Assembly: GCF_002737755.1 (NCBI RefSeq)
Contig: NZ_PEGH01000019.1
Location: 207,326 to 271,325 of the forward strand
Direction: 5' to 3'
Source of the DNA: Caulobacter sp. BP25
Lineage (GTDB): Bacteria; Pseudomonadota; Alphaproteobacteria; Caulobacterales; Caulobacteraceae
Length of the DNA: 64,000 bases
Every line of letters starts with the position of its first letter. The first letter of the stretch is position 1. The notes beneath the pieces were generated by a model, which had not been told where the DNA came from, made no database searches, and worked only from the letters and a program-made list of their open reading frames with translations. The position numbers were made by a program, and so were the translations under genes. Shown here in pieces: positions 49,745 to 59,883 of this stretch.

Positions 49745-52279
49745 TTAGTGGTTCTCGTGCGTGGGCACGACCTCAGCTGCGGCGAGGCGCAGTTGGTCTA
49801 GCGCCACACGGCCCATCCGGGCGACCACATGGACGGTGTGTGGACCGGGCGAAAGCTCGGGGCCCACCGAGGCCCTCAGCAGGTTGTCGAGTACGCCCTG
49901 CGCCCAGGCCGGCGAGCCCACGGCGCGGGGCAAGGACACCTTCTGAACCGGACCTCCGTCGATGCTGACGTCCAAAGCGATGTCGCCGCCCTGCCCGTCC
50001 GGGAAGATCGGCAGCACGCCGAGCTGGAGGCTAAGGCCCGAAGCGGGAACATTGACCTTGAACGAGAGCGAGGCGCCAGCGGCGTCGGCGATCATGACCC
50101 CGCGCCCTCGACCGACACCCTCGACCAGGCGCCAGCCAGTGTTGGCGGCGAAGGCCTCGGCCTCGGTCGTCAAGGCGTCGGTGGGACCGACGTTGTCGAC
50201 GACGCTCAGGAACTTGCCGGAATCGGCCGTCAGGCCCGCGCCGGGCAACGGAATCGAGCGAGCGCGGTAGATGCGCCACTGGCTGTCGGCAGGCTCCTCG
50301 GGCATCAGCCAGCGCCACTTACCGCCGGCGATCTGGTTGTTGAAGCGATCGGTCAGGGCGGTGATCTCGGCCTGGGCCTCGACCGCAGCGCCGCCGGCCG
50401 AACGAGCCATGGCCTGATCGTTGTCGATCACCGCGTTGTACCGCTCGGCCGCGAAGAACCGCATGTTGGCCGCGGCCGAGATGCGGATTGGGAACTCCAC
50501 CAGCTCGAACCAGGCGTCGGCAAGCGACGGCGGGACCTGCTGGCCAGTCACCTTGGTCTCGTCGACCAGGAGGCGGAAAGCCTTCAGACGGGCGTTGACC
50601 TCTTCGGGCGTATAGCTCGAAAGATGACGGCTCTCGGCCTTGGGCGGCCATTCCAGATGCTCTGGGCGCCGCTCGAAGTTCAGGCGGTAGTAGCGGTCCA
50701 GCAGATCGGCGGTCTTGGCCGATAGGTCCTGGCCCAGGTTGCGCGCCGTCCAGTCCTGCAGGAACTGCTTCTGGCTCTTGTCGCGCCAGCGGTCGATGTC
50801 CCAGGCCATCTCCAGGAAGTGGCTGGTCCCAATCTCGGCGGGCTTGATGTCGCCGACATTGGCGATCCAGACGTTGCGCGCGCCCTTATCCCAGGCGTGG
50901 ATCATCTCCTCCTGGACCAGGGCCGGCGGCGTCGTCGAGAGCCACAGATAGGCCAGCGGATAGCCCAGGTATGAGAGATGGTAGTAGACCCCCGCCCCGC
51001 CTTTGCGCGCGGCCTCCTCGGGGCTGGCGAACTGGCGGATGTAGCCGAAGTTATCGTCCGGCCAGACGATGGTCACATCGTCGGGAACCTTCACGCCAGC
51101 GCGATAGATCCCCAGAACCTCCTTATAGGGCACGAAGATCTGCGGAACCTTGGCGACGTCGGCATTCACGTTCTTGGCCAGGATCTCGCGCTGATCGGCG
51201 ATGATCTTGTCCAGCAAGGCGACCTTTTCCTCGGTGGTCTTGGGACCGACCATGCCGGTGTCGTGGATGCCGCGCATGCCGACGGTCCACAAGCTTTCAT
51301 AGCCCGCATTGGTCTTGGCCCGCTCTTCCCAATAGGCCTTCACGCCTTCCGGATTAGTCGCGTAGTTGAACTTGACCGGGTCGTCCTTCCACTCGCCGAC
51401 ATTGTTGCGCAGCATGGCCTCGGCATGGGACGAGCCCATGACGATACCGTACTCCTCGGCCAGCTTGGCGTTGGCGGGGTCGGCGTTGAACGGCGCGGTG
51501 GTGTGGTGCATGGCCGGCCACAGGGTGTTGGCCTTCAGGCGCAGCAGCAGGGTGAAAATCTTGCGGTAGGTCTTGGGACCAATGTCGCCGCGCTCGGGAT
51601 CAAAGGTCTTCACGGCCCAGGGATAAAGGCCCCAGTCCTCGTCATTGACGAAGATCCCGCGATAGCGCACCGACGGCGGTCCAAAGCGATAGACGCCGGC
51701 TCGAACGTACAAGGCCTCGCGACGCTTTGGCGTGACGTCCGCCCACCAGGCCCAGGGTGAGACCCCCATGGCCTGGGCGACCTCATAGACGCCAAAGGCG
51801 GTCCCGCGCCTGTCGCTGCCGATCACCACCAGGGCCTTTTCGACGCCGGGCGCCGGACGATCAACGGAGGCGATGACGAAGCTTTCCCAAGCGCCCTTGA
51901 GGCGCGAGGTGTCGATGCGCTTGGCCGCGACCAGCTGGTCGATCAGCTTGCTCTGGCCCAGCGTGCCGACGAGAATCGCGGTCTTGCCGGCGGGCGCGGC
52001 GGCGACCGCTACGCTCTGGCCCGTGACGGTCTGGATGTCCTCGGAGAGGTCACTGGCCGCATGGCGTACGACGGCGGCGTCGGTCGGGTCGACCACGATG
52101 GTCGGGACCACGCCCGCGCCCACCAGCTGGAAGCTCCCGCGCGCGGGTGCATCCGCGAAGATTGGGGCGGACTCGGCGGCGGCGCGGCTTGAGGCGCCGG
52201 CGGCCCGCGCGCCGCTTGTCGGAAGGGCCGAAGAGGCCAGGGCCAGCGCGCAGACCGCCGCGACGTGCATCCACTTCAT
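49745..52279 (-). CDS. GH115 xylan alpha-1,2-glucuronidase
   Basis: An 844-residue secreted glycoside hydrolase. The signal peptide is residues 1-26 (MKWMHVAAVCALALASSALP, cleaved near ARA). The GH115 catalytic region shows RYRGIFVNDEDWGLYPWA, LLLRLKANTLWPAMHHTTAPFN and GVYYHLSYLGYPLAYLWL, followed by the C-terminal beta-sandwich domain. GH115 enzymes release (4-O-methyl-)glucuronic acid from xylan side chains. GGGAG precedes the ATG at 52279. It ends the polysaccharide-utilisation operon that starts with the TonB receptor. Confidence 0.88.
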   Translation of the reverse strand: MKWMHVAAVCALALASSALPTSGARAAGASSRAAAESAPIFADAPARGSFQLVGAGVVPTIVVDPTDAAVVRHAASDLSEDIQTVTGQSVAVAAAPAGKTAILVGTLGQSKLIDQLVAAKRIDTSRLKGAWESFVIASVDRPAPGVEKALVVIGSDRRGTAFGVYEVAQAMGVSPWAWWADVTPKRREALYVRAGVYRFGPPSVRYRGIFVNDEDWGLYPWAVKTFDPERGDIGPKTYRKIFTLLLRLKANTLWPAMHHTTAPFNADPANAKLAEEYGIVMGSSHAEAMLRNNVGEWKDDPVKFNYATNPEGVKAYWEERAKTNAGYESLWTVGMRGIHDTGMVGPKTTEEKVALLDKIIADQREILAKNVNADVAKVPQIFVPYKEVLGIYRAGVKVPDDVTIVWPDDNFGYIRQFASPEEAARKGGAGVYYHLSYLGYPLAYLWLSTTPPALVQEEMIHAWDKGARNVWIANVGDIKPAEIGTSHFLEMAWDIDRWRDKSQKQFLQDWTARNLGQDLSAKTADLLDRYYRLNFERRPEHLEWPPKAESRHLSSYTPEEVNARLKAFRLLVDETKVTGQQVPPSLADAWFELVEFPIRISAAANMRFFAAERYNAVIDNDQAMARSAGGAAVEAQAEITALTDRFNNQIAGGKWRWLMPEEPADSQWRIYRARSIPLPGAGLTADSGKFLSVVDNVGPTDALTTEAEAFAANTGWRLVEGVGRGRGVMIADAAGASLSFKVNVPASGLSLQLGVLPIFPDGQGGDIALDVSIDGGPVQKVSLPRAVGSPAWAQGVLDNLLRASVGPELSPGPHTVHVVARMGRVALDQLRLAAAEVVPTHENH

Positions 52280-52363
52280 CACCAAACTCCCTACTTGCGG
52301 CGTGTTAAACGCCGCCTTCGCGCCCATTCCCTGGGCGACGTTCCTATGCCGCCGAAGCGGCTT

Positions 52364-53629
52364 CTAGCTGTCCGCGCGCGTCACGTGGCGTACGACCGCT
52401 TCGAAATCTTCCAGCCGGCAGTCAAAGGCCGGGGTCGCCGTGCCGCAGCCTTGGATGAACACCGGGGCCAACAGCGGCGGGGTCTTGGCGTCCAGCGGGG
52501 TCATGTCTCGCAGCTGAGACAGGCTCTGGCCCGTGAAGCGCACGCGAATCACGCGCACGCCGTCATCGCGCTTCCAGCGCTCGAACACCAGGGCGCCGCC
52601 CGGCTGAATCTGGTTAGGCTGGTAGCCCGGCAGAGTCCATTCCATCCGCAGCAGGCCGCCCAGCGAGGCCAGGGTGCCGTCGTGACCGGAGATGACCACC
52701 AGCTTGGCCTCGGCGGGACCGATCGGGGCCGCGTTCGGCTTGGCGCCGCTCTGGACGGTAGCCAGGATCCGATCGGCCAGGTGACCGGCCAATGTCCGCG
52801 CCACGTAGGGCGTACGCAGACGCAGATCAAACTCGGCCTGATGCAGGAAGAACGAGCGAGTCAGCGTCTCCTCGTCCAGACCCTTCCAACCCAGGCCAGC
52901 GAAGTCGCGGCCGTCGGCCCAGGCCATCAGCAGGCTCTCGGTGACGCCGGAGGCGAAGGCTTCTGGCCCTGAGACGCCGGCCAGCTCCTCGCCATCGACA
53001 AAGCCGGGCTTAGCGTCGAATACGCGGCGCTTGCCGGGCGACGGCGGGCATGGGCCTCTATCGCATTGCATCAAGAGAGCGTCGAGCTGTTCGGCCTCCT
53101 GACGGTGGCTGGCGCTCCAGGCGGTCAGATCGTCGCCGACGCGGCCAGCCACGGCCGCGCGGGCCAGGGCGTGATCGGCCTTGACGATCCCAGCCTTCAC
53201 CGGCTCGAACATCGGGTCGTGATTGCCCTCGCCCACCGTGTTCACGGCGACGGGGCAGCCGGGCGCCAGCGCGGCGGCATAGGCCTTGCCGGTCGCGATG
53301 GTGCGCTGGGTGACGTTGGCCCAGGCATAGACGGCCGAGCACTCGCCCGGCTTCAGCAGGCCCTGCGCGACATAGTATTGTCGGTAGTAGTCGCCCATGC
53401 GCGCGACCAGGGTCTCGCCCCGCGCAGTCAGATGGCCTGCGGGGACCTCAAAACGCGGCCAGGGCCTGGCCGAAGCTTCCTCAAGACGTTCCGGCGAGGA
53501 CATGGCCGAGCGGACGCCATGGCGGCTGAGGATCACCACCTTCTCGAGCGTGTCGGCCCAAGCGGCGGTCGTCGAGGTCGCCGACGCGAGGGCGATGGCG
53601 GCGACGACGATGCGGAGGGACAAGCGCAT
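52364..53629 (-). CDS. Periplasmic histidine-type acid phosphatase / phytase-like
   Basis: A 421-residue protein of histidine phosphatase clade 2. Signal peptide residues 1-25, RHG motif with Arg36, His37 and Arg40 (SRHGVRSA), and the second catalytic His-Asp in SGHDGTLASLGG. The standard RHGxRxP has Ala where Pro is usual. These enzymes remove phosphate from phytate, sugar phosphates or other esters in the periplasm. It lies 8 bases from the acetyltransferase gene and 84 from GH115, within the same operon. It may dephosphorylate imported oligosaccharide. Confidence 0.83.
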   Translation of the reverse strand: MRLSLRIVVAAIALASATSTTAAWADTLEKVVILSRHGVRSAMSSPERLEEASARPWPRFEVPAGHLTARGETLVARMGDYYRQYYVAQGLLKPGECSAVYAWANVTQRTIATGKAYAAALAPGCPVAVNTVGEGNHDPMFEPVKAGIVKADHALARAAVAGRVGDDLTAWSASHRQEAEQLDALLMQCDRGPCPPSPGKRRVFDAKPGFVDGEELAGVSGPEAFASGVTESLLMAWADGRDFAGLGWKGLDEETLTRSFFLHQAEFDLRLRTPYVARTLAGHLADRILATVQSGAKPNAAPIGPAEAKLVVISGHDGTLASLGGLLRMEWTLPGYQPNQIQPGGALVFERWKRDDGVRVIRVRFTGQSLSQLRDMTPLDAKTPPLLAPVFIQGCGTATPAFDCRLEDFEAVVRHVTRADS

Positions 53630-53637
53630 GACGGCTC

Positions 53638-54756
53638 CTAGAGCTTCACGACAACGCCACGGCGGGCCATGACATGGCCCAGCAGCCAGCAGACCAGCAT
53701 GTAAGCCACGGCGCATAGCAGAGAACCGAACGCGCCCGGCGCTAAGACCTGGAAGATGTTGACGCCGACCCATTTGTAGAGCCCGACCCCGGGCGCGACC
53801 TCGATCATGCCCAGCACGACGACGAAGAGCTCGGAGAATAGGTAGAGCACCAGCGGATTGAGACCAAAGACCTGGAAGAAATAGGTGGCCGGGTTTGAGT
53901 CCCTGCCTTCCAGCAGCTTGGTTAGACCGGCCAACAGAACGAGGTCGATGCCGACAGTCAGCAGGACAAAGCTGCTGGTCCAAAGCTTCTTGGCGATCGG
54001 GAACAGGGGGTTCCAGGCGAGACCGGCGAGGATCAGGACCACACCCGCAACCGCCATTCGCGTCAGGGCCGGCGTCGAGCCTGGATTCTCCTTCAGGAAC
54101 CGCGCGGCGAGATAACCGGCCAGCACGTTGACCGTCGACGGCAGCGTGCCCAGCAGACCCTCGGGATCAAAGCCCCCGTCCTTGCGATAGAGATGGTTCT
54201 GGCCGATCAGGAAGAGATCGAGGTGGGTGCCTGCGTTGCCCAGCTTGGTGAGCGGCGCGGCGGGATCGCCGAATGTCATCAGGATCGCCCAGTAGCCCAG
54301 CAGCAGCACCGCCGACAACGCCACGATCAGGCGCGGCGACAGCCAACGCACGGCGAAGGCGGCCAGCAGGTAGCACAGGGCGATCCGCTGCAGCACGCCC
54401 ATGACCCGGGTGTCGGCGAACGGGATCAGCGCCCAATGCCCGTCGACCTTCTTCACGAACGGGAACCAGTACATCAGGAAGCCGAGCAGGAAGATCAAAG
54501 CGGCGCGGCGCAGAACCTTCACTGTGAAGTCGTTGACTGGGATCGGCTTCGAGAAGGCGAAGGCCATGGAGCAGCCGACCGCGAACAGGAATGACGGGAA
54601 CACCGCGTCCGCCGCCGTGAACCCGAACCACGGCGCGTGGACCATCTGGGTGTAGGCCTTGGCGCCTGGACCCGCCGTATTGACGACGATCATCAGGCAG
54701 ACCGTCAGCCCTCGGAACACGTCCAGGGACAGGAAACGGGCGGCGGGCTTGCTCAT
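53638..54756 (-). CDS. HGSNAT-like membrane acetyltransferase (DUF5009/NagX family)
   Basis: A 372-residue inner-membrane protein with about ten helices. RFLSLDVFRGLTVCLMIVVN at residues 7-26 and VHAPWFGFTAADAVFPSFLFAVG at 39-61 match heparan-alpha-glucosaminide N-acetyltransferase. His40 aligns with the catalytic His of the human enzyme (KHASWNGLT). The human protein carries acetyl from cytosolic acetyl-CoA across a membrane onto terminal alpha-glucosamine. The bacterial family was earlier annotated as a GlcNAc-related transporter. It overlaps the GH89 gene by 4 bp, so acetylation of glucosamine before GH89 cleavage is a coherent role. That role is inference. Confidence 0.82.
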   Translation of the reverse strand: MSKPAARFLSLDVFRGLTVCLMIVVNTAGPGAKAYTQMVHAPWFGFTAADAVFPSFLFAVGCSMAFAFSKPIPVNDFTVKVLRRAALIFLLGFLMYWFPFVKKVDGHWALIPFADTRVMGVLQRIALCYLLAAFAVRWLSPRLIVALSAVLLLGYWAILMTFGDPAAPLTKLGNAGTHLDLFLIGQNHLYRKDGGFDPEGLLGTLPSTVNVLAGYLAARFLKENPGSTPALTRMAVAGVVLILAGLAWNPLFPIAKKLWTSSFVLLTVGIDLVLLAGLTKLLEGRDSNPATYFFQVFGLNPLVLYLFSELFVVVLGMIEVAPGVGLYKWVGVNIFQVLAPGAFGSLLCAVAYMLVCWLLGHVMARRGVVVKL

Positions 54757-57065
54757 GCGGCCTTCTCCCCGCCCTGACCGATCCGTGCGATCAGGGTCTT
54801 TATCTCGCCGATCGGATCGGCGGGCTTGTCGCGGCGATAGGCGACTTCAGCGTCCACCCAGGCGCGCTCCCAGGCGATGCTGGCGCGTACGGCCGAGGCT
54901 TCATCGAAAGTCCCCGTCCCCGCCGCCTTCAGCGCGTCGAGGAACATCGACCAGCGCGGCAGGTAGAAACCGCGGTACAGCCCCTGCCAGGCCTTGGACG
55001 CGTAGTCATTGAGGTTGCCCTCTCCGCCCCAGACGGTGACCTGGGCTTTGGCGTTGGCGACGTAAGCCGCCGCGTCGGCGGGCGTGTCGCCATACGCGCG
55101 AGCCTCGTCGATCCAGGTGGCCAGGGTCTCGGGCTGGACGCCCAGCAGCTTGTCGATCGACAACGCCAGCGCCTCGATCTCGGCTCGCGCCTGATCGCCA
55201 GCGGCGACATCGCCTCGGCGATAGGCCGCGACGGCGGCCTGCAGCAGGTCGTCGATCTTCATCGTCGCTAGGTGACGCGCGGCGTCCACCAGATCCAGAG
55301 TGAACAGCGGCTCGTTCGCGTAGTCCGGAGCCAGCGCCGTCAGCGCCTTGACGGCCGCCTCCAGCTTGGCGCGGTCGCCCGGATGTTGCGGGAAATCGCC
55401 GACCGTCGCGGTAGGACGCTTGAAGAAGAGATAGGCGCCGGCCTTGCTTTTCCACCAGCGCGGCGACCAGTAGCGGGTCGAGAAGGCCGCCTCGACCAGT
55501 TGGCCCAAAGTCGCGTCCAGCTGCGGCGAGGTCTTGCCGTAGCGCGCGCGGGCGTAGGTCGACAGCCACGCCGGCAGCGACGGTTGCCCCGCGTTCCAGG
55601 CCAGGTCGTAGGTCGCCGCGTAGACGATCGAATTGTTGTGCAGGCCTTCGGGGAACATGCCGAACCCGGCCAGCTTGCCAGCCTCGGGATTGGCCGCGAT
55701 GGCCGGGATGTCCTGTCGGTAGTAGTCGAGATCGCCGTAGACTGGGTTGCTGCCCCCATAGTTGTGGACATAGCCATATATCCACGGCTTGCCCCCGAAC
55801 GCCTTGGCGTTCTTCCACACGGCGGGATAGCGGTCGTTGCCGATGTCCAGGATCATCAGCTTGTCGTCGGGGACCAGGCTCAGATAGGCCGAGATCGCCG
55901 CCGGGTCCCAAAAGTGGCTATCGGCGCCGAACAGCCAGCCCTGCATCACCCAGACGGCGTCAGGCCGCGCTTGGCGGATCGAGTCGTAGATCGCCTTACC
56001 GTAGGCGGCCAGACGCTGGGCCTTCAACGCCGGATCAACCTCGACCTTGGTCTTGGTCGCGGCGGTGTTGGCCGTGCCGTCGCCATAGGCGGCGTCGCGG
56101 GCGTCAGCCCCGTCGGCGTTAATCGGCGGCAGCATCTCGTTGAACGAGTCCGCCAGATAATAGGTCCCCGTCCCATAGGTCTGCGTGTAGAGCGCCAGGA
56201 ACCGACCGGCGATCTTGGCGAACAGCGGGTCGGCCGGATCCAGCCAGTAGGTCTCGTGGAAGCCTTCCCAAGGCCGCATGCGATAGATGCGGGCCTTGGG
56301 GTTCTTCTGAGCGAAGGCCTTGGGCACATAGCCCCCGAACGCCGGCAGGATCGGGGTCATCCCAAGCGACCGCATACGGCCCAGGATCTGAACCTGAAGG
56401 TCTTTCTTCTTGTCGATCCAGGCCGTCGGCATGGGGGCGCGGTAGCCCTCGATGTTGCCCATGCGCTGCCAGGGCGTGAAGGCGGGACCCGAGAAGTAGT
56501 CGGCCAGCTCGGCCTCGGTAAGGCCGAACTCGCGCCACAGGGCGCGCCAGACATACTCCTGACCTTCCATGGCCAGCGGCATGTCAATGCCATGGGCCGC
56601 CATCCAGTCGATTTCGCGGGTCCAGCGGTCCCAGCCCCACCAGGGCGTGGTGTAGCCGTAGGTGCAGGTGTTCAGATAGGCGCGATGGCGGAACGGCGTC
56701 TCGACGCGCGCGCCGGAGGCGGCCGGCAAGGCGCCGCCTTGGGCGATCCGATCGCCCTCCCAGCTGACGTGGGCGAGGCCCGCCTGGTTCAGATAGGCGT
56801 AGGCGCCGCGCACAAGCGCGACGGGCGTATCGCCAGAAATGGTGAGTTGGCCAGGCTTGCCGGCGACCGAGTACCAGGAGCGCCCGGCGCCCGGCGACAG
56901 GGTCAGGTTCACGCCGGTCAGGCGCGGGCCAAACAGGCGGCGCAGGCTCTCACGGGCGGCGGCGGCCCCCTTGGGGGGTGGGGCGGCGAAGGCGGGACCC
57001 GCGATGGCGGCGGCGGCCGCAGAGATCAACGCCTGACGTCGGTTCAGAGAGGCTTTCATCGGCAT
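54753..57065 (-). CDS. GH89 alpha-N-acetylglucosaminidase
   Basis: A 770-residue secreted enzyme of the NAGLU family. The N-terminus is Tat-like (NRRQALISAAAAAIAGPAFA with Arg-Arg at 9-10). The catalytic region runs through RHRAYLNTCTYGYTTPWW, DWMAAHGIDMPLAMEGQEYVW, the acid/base region LADSFNEMLPP and WVMQGWLFGADSHFWDP, and the C-terminal helical domain follows. GH89 removes terminal alpha-GlcNAc but not free alpha-glucosamine. It overlaps the HGSNAT-like gene, giving the same enzyme pair as human lysosomal heparan breakdown. A terminator-like hairpin lies upstream. Confidence 0.9.
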   Translation of the reverse strand: MPMKASLNRRQALISAAAAAIAGPAFAAPPPKGAAAARESLRRLFGPRLTGVNLTLSPGAGRSWYSVAGKPGQLTISGDTPVALVRGAYAYLNQAGLAHVSWEGDRIAQGGALPAASGARVETPFRHRAYLNTCTYGYTTPWWGWDRWTREIDWMAAHGIDMPLAMEGQEYVWRALWREFGLTEAELADYFSGPAFTPWQRMGNIEGYRAPMPTAWIDKKKDLQVQILGRMRSLGMTPILPAFGGYVPKAFAQKNPKARIYRMRPWEGFHETYWLDPADPLFAKIAGRFLALYTQTYGTGTYYLADSFNEMLPPINADGADARDAAYGDGTANTAATKTKVEVDPALKAQRLAAYGKAIYDSIRQARPDAVWVMQGWLFGADSHFWDPAAISAYLSLVPDDKLMILDIGNDRYPAVWKNAKAFGGKPWIYGYVHNYGGSNPVYGDLDYYRQDIPAIAANPEAGKLAGFGMFPEGLHNNSIVYAATYDLAWNAGQPSLPAWLSTYARARYGKTSPQLDATLGQLVEAAFSTRYWSPRWWKSKAGAYLFFKRPTATVGDFPQHPGDRAKLEAAVKALTALAPDYANEPLFTLDLVDAARHLATMKIDDLLQAAVAAYRRGDVAAGDQARAEIEALALSIDKLLGVQPETLATWIDEARAYGDTPADAAAYVANAKAQVTVWGGEGNLNDYASKAWQGLYRGFYLPRWSMFLDALKAAGTGTFDEASAVRASIAWERAWVDAEVAYRRDKPADPIGEIKTLIARIGQGGEKAA

Positions 57066-57084
57066 CAGGATCTACAAAAAGGGA

Positions 57085-57118
57085 CGCCCGCCGCCTAGGA
57101 GAAGGAAAACGGCGGGCG
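57085..57118 (-). terminator. Hairpin terminator or attenuator after the TonB receptor gene
   Basis: CGGCGGGCG (57110-57118) and CGCCCGCCG (57085-57093) pair perfectly over 9 bp with a 16-nt loop. On the minus strand TCCCTTTTT follows. It lies between the receptor and GH89 genes, so it would let receptor mRNA be made in excess over the enzymes. Confidence 0.65.
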
Positions 57119-57204
57119 CCAGGGGGGCGGCCTCGTCCGTTCGACGGACAAGGCCAGGAAGGACACGGCGCTCAGGGGAGGAAGAGAGCACCGCGCCGAA
57201 CGGG

Positions 57205-59883
57205 TTACATCTTGTACTGGAACGACAGGTAGTAGCTGGGCCCAGTCACCGAGGTTTCCTGCCAACGGCTGGAGTTGCCGAGGTAGGCCTCCTCCTGCGC
57301 GTTGTTGATGTTCATCGCCGCGAAGGCGAAGCTCAGGCGCTCGTTGAAATTGTAGCCCAGGTTCAGGTCGAGCTGGGTCCGCGACTTGATTGTGTGGCCC
57401 AGCGGGCCGGCGAAGAAGCTCTCCACCGAGGTCTGGTCATAGGCGCTGCGGTAGTTGGCCGACAGACGGGCGCTGAACGTCTGGTTTTCCCAGTAGAGCG
57501 TGCCGTTGGCGGTGTGCTCCGACAGGTTGGCCAGGCGGAAGCCCGTCGTCGACGTGGCCGGGCTGACGTGCGTGTAGTTGGCGATCAGGCCGAAACCGTC
57601 GATCGGCAGCCAGGCGTCGAGCGACTGTTGCCAGTTCACTTCGTAGCCGTGGATGTCGACGACCTTCGAGTCATTGAGGCTCTCGGTGATCATGTAGTTG
57701 TCGCCATTGCTGGCCACGCAGACGCCGCTGGTGTTCCGCGACAGCGAGACGCCCTCGTAGGCGCTCGGGCAGCTCAGCTGGGTGAACACGCCGTTCTTGA
57801 CCTTCTTGGAGAAGTAGCCGGCGCTCAGACCGTTACCCTGGCCGTAGTACCATTCCAGCGTCAGGTCGAACTGGTTGGCGGTCATCGGGTCGAGATCGCC
57901 CTGACCGGTCGAGATCGTGAACACCCTCACGCCGCTGGTGTCCGTGGCGCTGGTCATCGTGCGGGCCAGCTGGTTGCTGGAGTCGATGATCGGGCGCACC
58001 AGAACCTTGGCGGCGGCGAAGCGCAGCAGCAGGTTGTCGGTCAGGTCGACGCTGAGGTTAGCCGACGGCAGGATGTTGTCGTACGACTTCTTGGCCGTGT
58101 AGGTCCCGGCGACCAGACGAACCTCGGTGTTCAGCGGATTGGACGCGCCGCCGATATAGCCCTTGATCGTCTGGTCGGTGCTTTCGCTGCGGACGCCCAC
58201 GTTACCGCGGAAGGTCTTGGACAGCACTTCGCCCTTCAGATTGGCCATCGCGTACAGCGAGGTTAGGTCCCGCTCGACGCGGTAGCTGCCTTGCGGATCG
58301 AAGGCCTCGTAGACGGTCACGCCCTGAGCCTTGAGCGCGGCGCGATAGGCGTCGAGGTTGGGCGACACCCAGGAGGCCGGCAAGGTCGCTTCGCCGTCCA
58401 GGAAGTTGGTGACCGCGATGCCAGTGGCGGCCATGGTCGGCGAATAGGAGGCCGGGATGGTGTTCTGGCCGTCCTTCCGGATCACATAGCGCTTGAGCAC
58501 TTCGTGGCGGATCTTGGCGCCGGCCTGGATCGACTCCAGCACGCCCCAGTCGAGGTAGCGCTTGGCGTCGAATTGGGCGGCGTCCTCATACGAGTCGATC
58601 GTGCGGTAGGCGCCGTTCGGATAGGTGTTCCGGATCAGGGTCGACGGGTTGTATTGCGCCGTGTCGGTCAGCGCCGTCGCCGTCGTGAACACGACGTTCT
58701 TCGGATTGCTGATGTCGACCGTGGCGCTGGAGATGTTGATGCCCAGGATCGCGGCTTCTTCGTTGTGCTTGGCGCTGCCGCGCGAGTAGTGGCCAGTCGC
58801 CTTGAAGTCCCAGTTCTCGAGACCGGTGTAGTGGACCTTGGCCGTCAGGGCGCCAGTCGACTGCGGACGGTTCTCATACTGGTGGTTGTTCTCAAGACGG
58901 AAGTTGTTGACCTGCACCTTGGTCGCGGTGCCGTTCGTGACGGTCAGCGGCACGACGTTCGAGGCCGACGGCGTCGTGAACAGGAAGACCTGCTGGTGGA
59001 TTTCCTGAGTGGTCTTGTCCTGGGCGTAGGTGCCGATCAGGTCGATCTGCAGGTCGCTGGTCGGCTTGAACTGCAAGGCGCCGTTCAGCATCGAGCGCTT
59101 GGTTTCCCGGTCAATGCGGCGATAGCGCAGACGGGCCGGGGTGTAGACGTTGTTGCTGACGGTCCAGCGGTCCATCCACAGATAGTCGCCGCGGTCCTTC
59201 AGCTCTTGGTAGCCGCCGCCGAGGAAGACGCCCAGCTTGCCGTCCAGGAAGTGGTCGACATAGGTCAGGCCGTACTTGCCGGTCGGGTCGCCGCCGATCA
59301 GCTCCTGCTGCTGCAGCTTGCCGGCCACGATGATCTGGCGGCCCTTCACGTCGAACGGATGAACGGTGTCGATATTGACGGTGCCGGCCAGACCGCCAGC
59401 GTCCATGTCCGCCATCGGCGACTTGTAGACCTGAATGCCCGAAGCCAGTTCCGTCTGGATGACGTCGTAGCGGAAGCCGTCGGTGAAGTTCGAGCTCTTG
59501 AAGGCCTGACCATTGACGGTGGTCAGGGCGTACTGCGGGCCAAGGCCCCGGATGCTGATCGTCGAACCACGACCGTTGATGTTCGAGATCTGGACGCCCG
59601 GGATGCGCTGGATGGCTTCGGCGATGTTTTCAGACGGGAACTTGCCGATGTCTTCCGACGAGATACCGTCCGAGACGCGGACGTCCTTGCGCTTCACCTC
59701 CAGAGCGGTGGCCAGGCTCTTGCGGAAGGCGGTGACGATGACTTCGTCGACTGCTTCCGACTCAGCCGCCGGCGCGGGCGCCGTCTGGGCCAGGGCCATG
59801 TCGGCGAAGCAGGCGCCGCCCAGCAGGGCGAGCATGAATGCCTTGCGGCTGGCGGCCGCGCTCTTCGATTTCGGATCGTTCAT
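57205..59883 (-). CDS. TonB-dependent outer-membrane receptor for (oligo)saccharides
   Basis: An 892-residue receptor. The signal peptide is about residues 1-33 (LALLGGACFADMALAQ), then comes a TonB box-like DEVIVTAFRKSL, a plug with VQISNINGRGSTISIRGLGP, and a 22-strand barrel ending in an aromatic C-terminus (YYLSFQYKM). It is of the Caulobacter/Xanthomonas sugar-receptor type. In this cluster it probably takes up GlcNAc-containing oligosaccharides, as a similar Caulobacter receptor does. ATG at 59883 follows a G-rich ribosome-binding site. It leads the minus-strand operon. Confidence 0.88.
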   Translation of the reverse strand: MNDPKSKSAAASRKAFMLALLGGACFADMALAQTAPAPAAESEAVDEVIVTAFRKSLATALEVKRKDVRVSDGISSEDIGKFPSENIAEAIQRIPGVQISNINGRGSTISIRGLGPQYALTTVNGQAFKSSNFTDGFRYDVIQTELASGIQVYKSPMADMDAGGLAGTVNIDTVHPFDVKGRQIIVAGKLQQQELIGGDPTGKYGLTYVDHFLDGKLGVFLGGGYQELKDRGDYLWMDRWTVSNNVYTPARLRYRRIDRETKRSMLNGALQFKPTSDLQIDLIGTYAQDKTTQEIHQQVFLFTTPSASNVVPLTVTNGTATKVQVNNFRLENNHQYENRPQSTGALTAKVHYTGLENWDFKATGHYSRGSAKHNEEAAILGINISSATVDISNPKNVVFTTATALTDTAQYNPSTLIRNTYPNGAYRTIDSYEDAAQFDAKRYLDWGVLESIQAGAKIRHEVLKRYVIRKDGQNTIPASYSPTMAATGIAVTNFLDGEATLPASWVSPNLDAYRAALKAQGVTVYEAFDPQGSYRVERDLTSLYAMANLKGEVLSKTFRGNVGVRSESTDQTIKGYIGGASNPLNTEVRLVAGTYTAKKSYDNILPSANLSVDLTDNLLLRFAAAKVLVRPIIDSSNQLARTMTSATDTSGVRVFTISTGQGDLDPMTANQFDLTLEWYYGQGNGLSAGYFSKKVKNGVFTQLSCPSAYEGVSLSRNTSGVCVASNGDNYMITESLNDSKVVDIHGYEVNWQQSLDAWLPIDGFGLIANYTHVSPATSTTGFRLANLSEHTANGTLYWENQTFSARLSANYRSAYDQTSVESFFAGPLGHTIKSRTQLDLNLGYNFNERLSFAFAAMNINNAQEEAYLGNSSRWQETSVTGPSYYLSFQYKM

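Noticed and set aside
52280..52327. An upstream in-frame start for the GH115 gene
   Set aside because: It would place 16 residues before a perfect signal peptide that has its own ribosome-binding site.
53630..53983. A 118-residue N-terminal extension of the histidine phosphatase
   Set aside because: It overlaps the acetyltransferase gene and precedes a clear signal peptide at 53629.
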